Shown piece after piece: positions 63,819 through 64,000 of a DNA stretch of 64,000 nucleotides; position 1 is the first letter of the stretch; every line of letters begins with the position of its first letter. Source of the DNA: Ideonella sp. (GTDB lineage: Bacteria; Pseudomonadota; Gammaproteobacteria; Burkholderiales; Burkholderiaceae_C); assembly GCA_015075165.1 (NCBI GenBank), contig JABTUY010000001.1, forward strand, positions 806,001 to 870,000. Reading direction: 5' to 3'. Under the pieces are notes generated by a model that had not been told where the DNA came from, searched no databases, and saw nothing but the letters and a program-made list of their open reading frames with translations. Both the position numbers and the translations under genes were made by a program.

Positions 63819-64000
63819 ATGCAGCTCGACCCCCTTGCCACGCTCGAAGCCGCCACCCCCGCCGGCATGCCTCCCGACGAATGGCGCGCCCGCGTCCAGC
63901 TGGCCGCCTGCTACCGCGTGTTCGCATGCCTCGGCTGGACCGAGCTGATCTTCAACCACATCACGCTGCGCCTGCCCGGCGAGCCGGCGGCGTTCCTGAT
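63819..64000 (+). CDS. Class II aldolase/adducin family protein, N-terminal part
   Basis: 60 residues reach the window edge. RVQLAACYRVFACLGWTELI and FNHITLRLPG are the class II aldolase N-terminal motifs. ATG at 63819 has GGAG seven bases upstream; ATG at 63786 is an alternative. Some family members are 3,4-dihydroxyphthalate 2-decarboxylases, which would suit the Rieske cluster; others are aldolases or epimerases. It starts 55 bases after the dioxygenase, on the same strand. Confidence 0.85.
   Translation, partial: MQLDPLATLEAATPAGMPPDEWRARVQLAACYRVFACLGWTELIFNHITLRLPGEPAAFL

Overview
The window is about 64 kb of very GC-rich, tightly packed chromosome. It most resembles a Burkholderiales betaproteobacterium of the Rubrivivax/Leptothrix/Ideonella type. 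The evidence is the gyrA-pheA-tyrA-aroA-cmk-rpsA-ihfB-lapA-lapB order, the tmRNA tag ANDERFALAA, the rpsP-rimM-trmD-rplS operon, the pirin/LysR divergent pair, and the DUF3579-argD-argF block. Nearly everything is core genome. Only 3.2-6.9 kb and the last 4 kb look accessory.

Layout. 0-3.2 kb: 3' end of a molybdate ABC ATPase gene (modC), a ModE-like regulator, cysQ, and the overlapping N-degron transferase pair aat-bpt. 3.2-6.9 kb: a BioF2/CelD-type acyltransferase, a gene-poor stretch, a wrecked HigB/HigA-type toxin-antitoxin pair, and an IS1380-family element abutting the toxin stub. 6.9-9.5 kb: ssrA (tmRNA), gph, ubiG and an OmpA-family protein, all on the minus strand. 9.7-20.5 kb: gyrA, pheA, tyrA, a fused aroA-cmk gene, rpsA, ihfB, lapA and lapB on the plus strand (DNA topology, aromatic amino acids, translation, LPS control). 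20.5-25.7 kb: LPS/surface-glycan genes (waaC, DUF4254, a heptosyltransferase II-type gene, a GT4 glycosyltransferase, a 25-codon ORF, an O-antigen ligase/polymerase). 25.7-33.3 kb: a TMEM175-like channel, an Ala/Lys-rich reading-frame remnant, a patatin, a secreted His-rich protein, dnaE and an alpha/beta hydrolase. 33.3-40.2 kb: pirin/LysR, gluQ, orn, an M48 protease, rsgA and a CobD/CbiB-like membrane protein. 40.3-43.4 kb: a CoA pyrophosphatase and the rplS-trmD-rimM-rpsP block. 43.5-47.0 kb: a GNAT acetyltransferase, a TM2-like protein, PiT phosphate transporter with DUF47 partner, and a deoxynucleoside kinase. 47.0-51.8 kb: six genes (AI-2E transporter, hda, HAD phosphatase, pcnB, folK, DMT protein) in which every junction is a 4-base overlap. 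52-59.2 kb: a SirB1 protein, murJ, rpsT, DUF3579, argD, argF, speD and a phosphoesterase. 59.2-64 kb: a hemerythrin, then a LysR-controlled Rieske oxygenase/reductase/LigB-type dioxygenase/class II aldolase cluster that runs off the end and looks like aromatic-compound catabolism.

I found no CRISPR array, prophage, or convincing new defence or biosynthetic system. The most interesting signals are local: the AroA-CMK fusion; a near-consensus sigma70 promoter for rpsA inside the cmk part; a duplicated and partly inverted argF 3' tail; the IS-abutting toxin-antitoxin relic; the unbroken overlap chain; a translationally coupled 25-residue ORF in the LPS cluster; and a recurring arrangement in which a -10-like hexamer sits 6-9 bases before an SD-less start codon, suggesting leaderless mRNAs.
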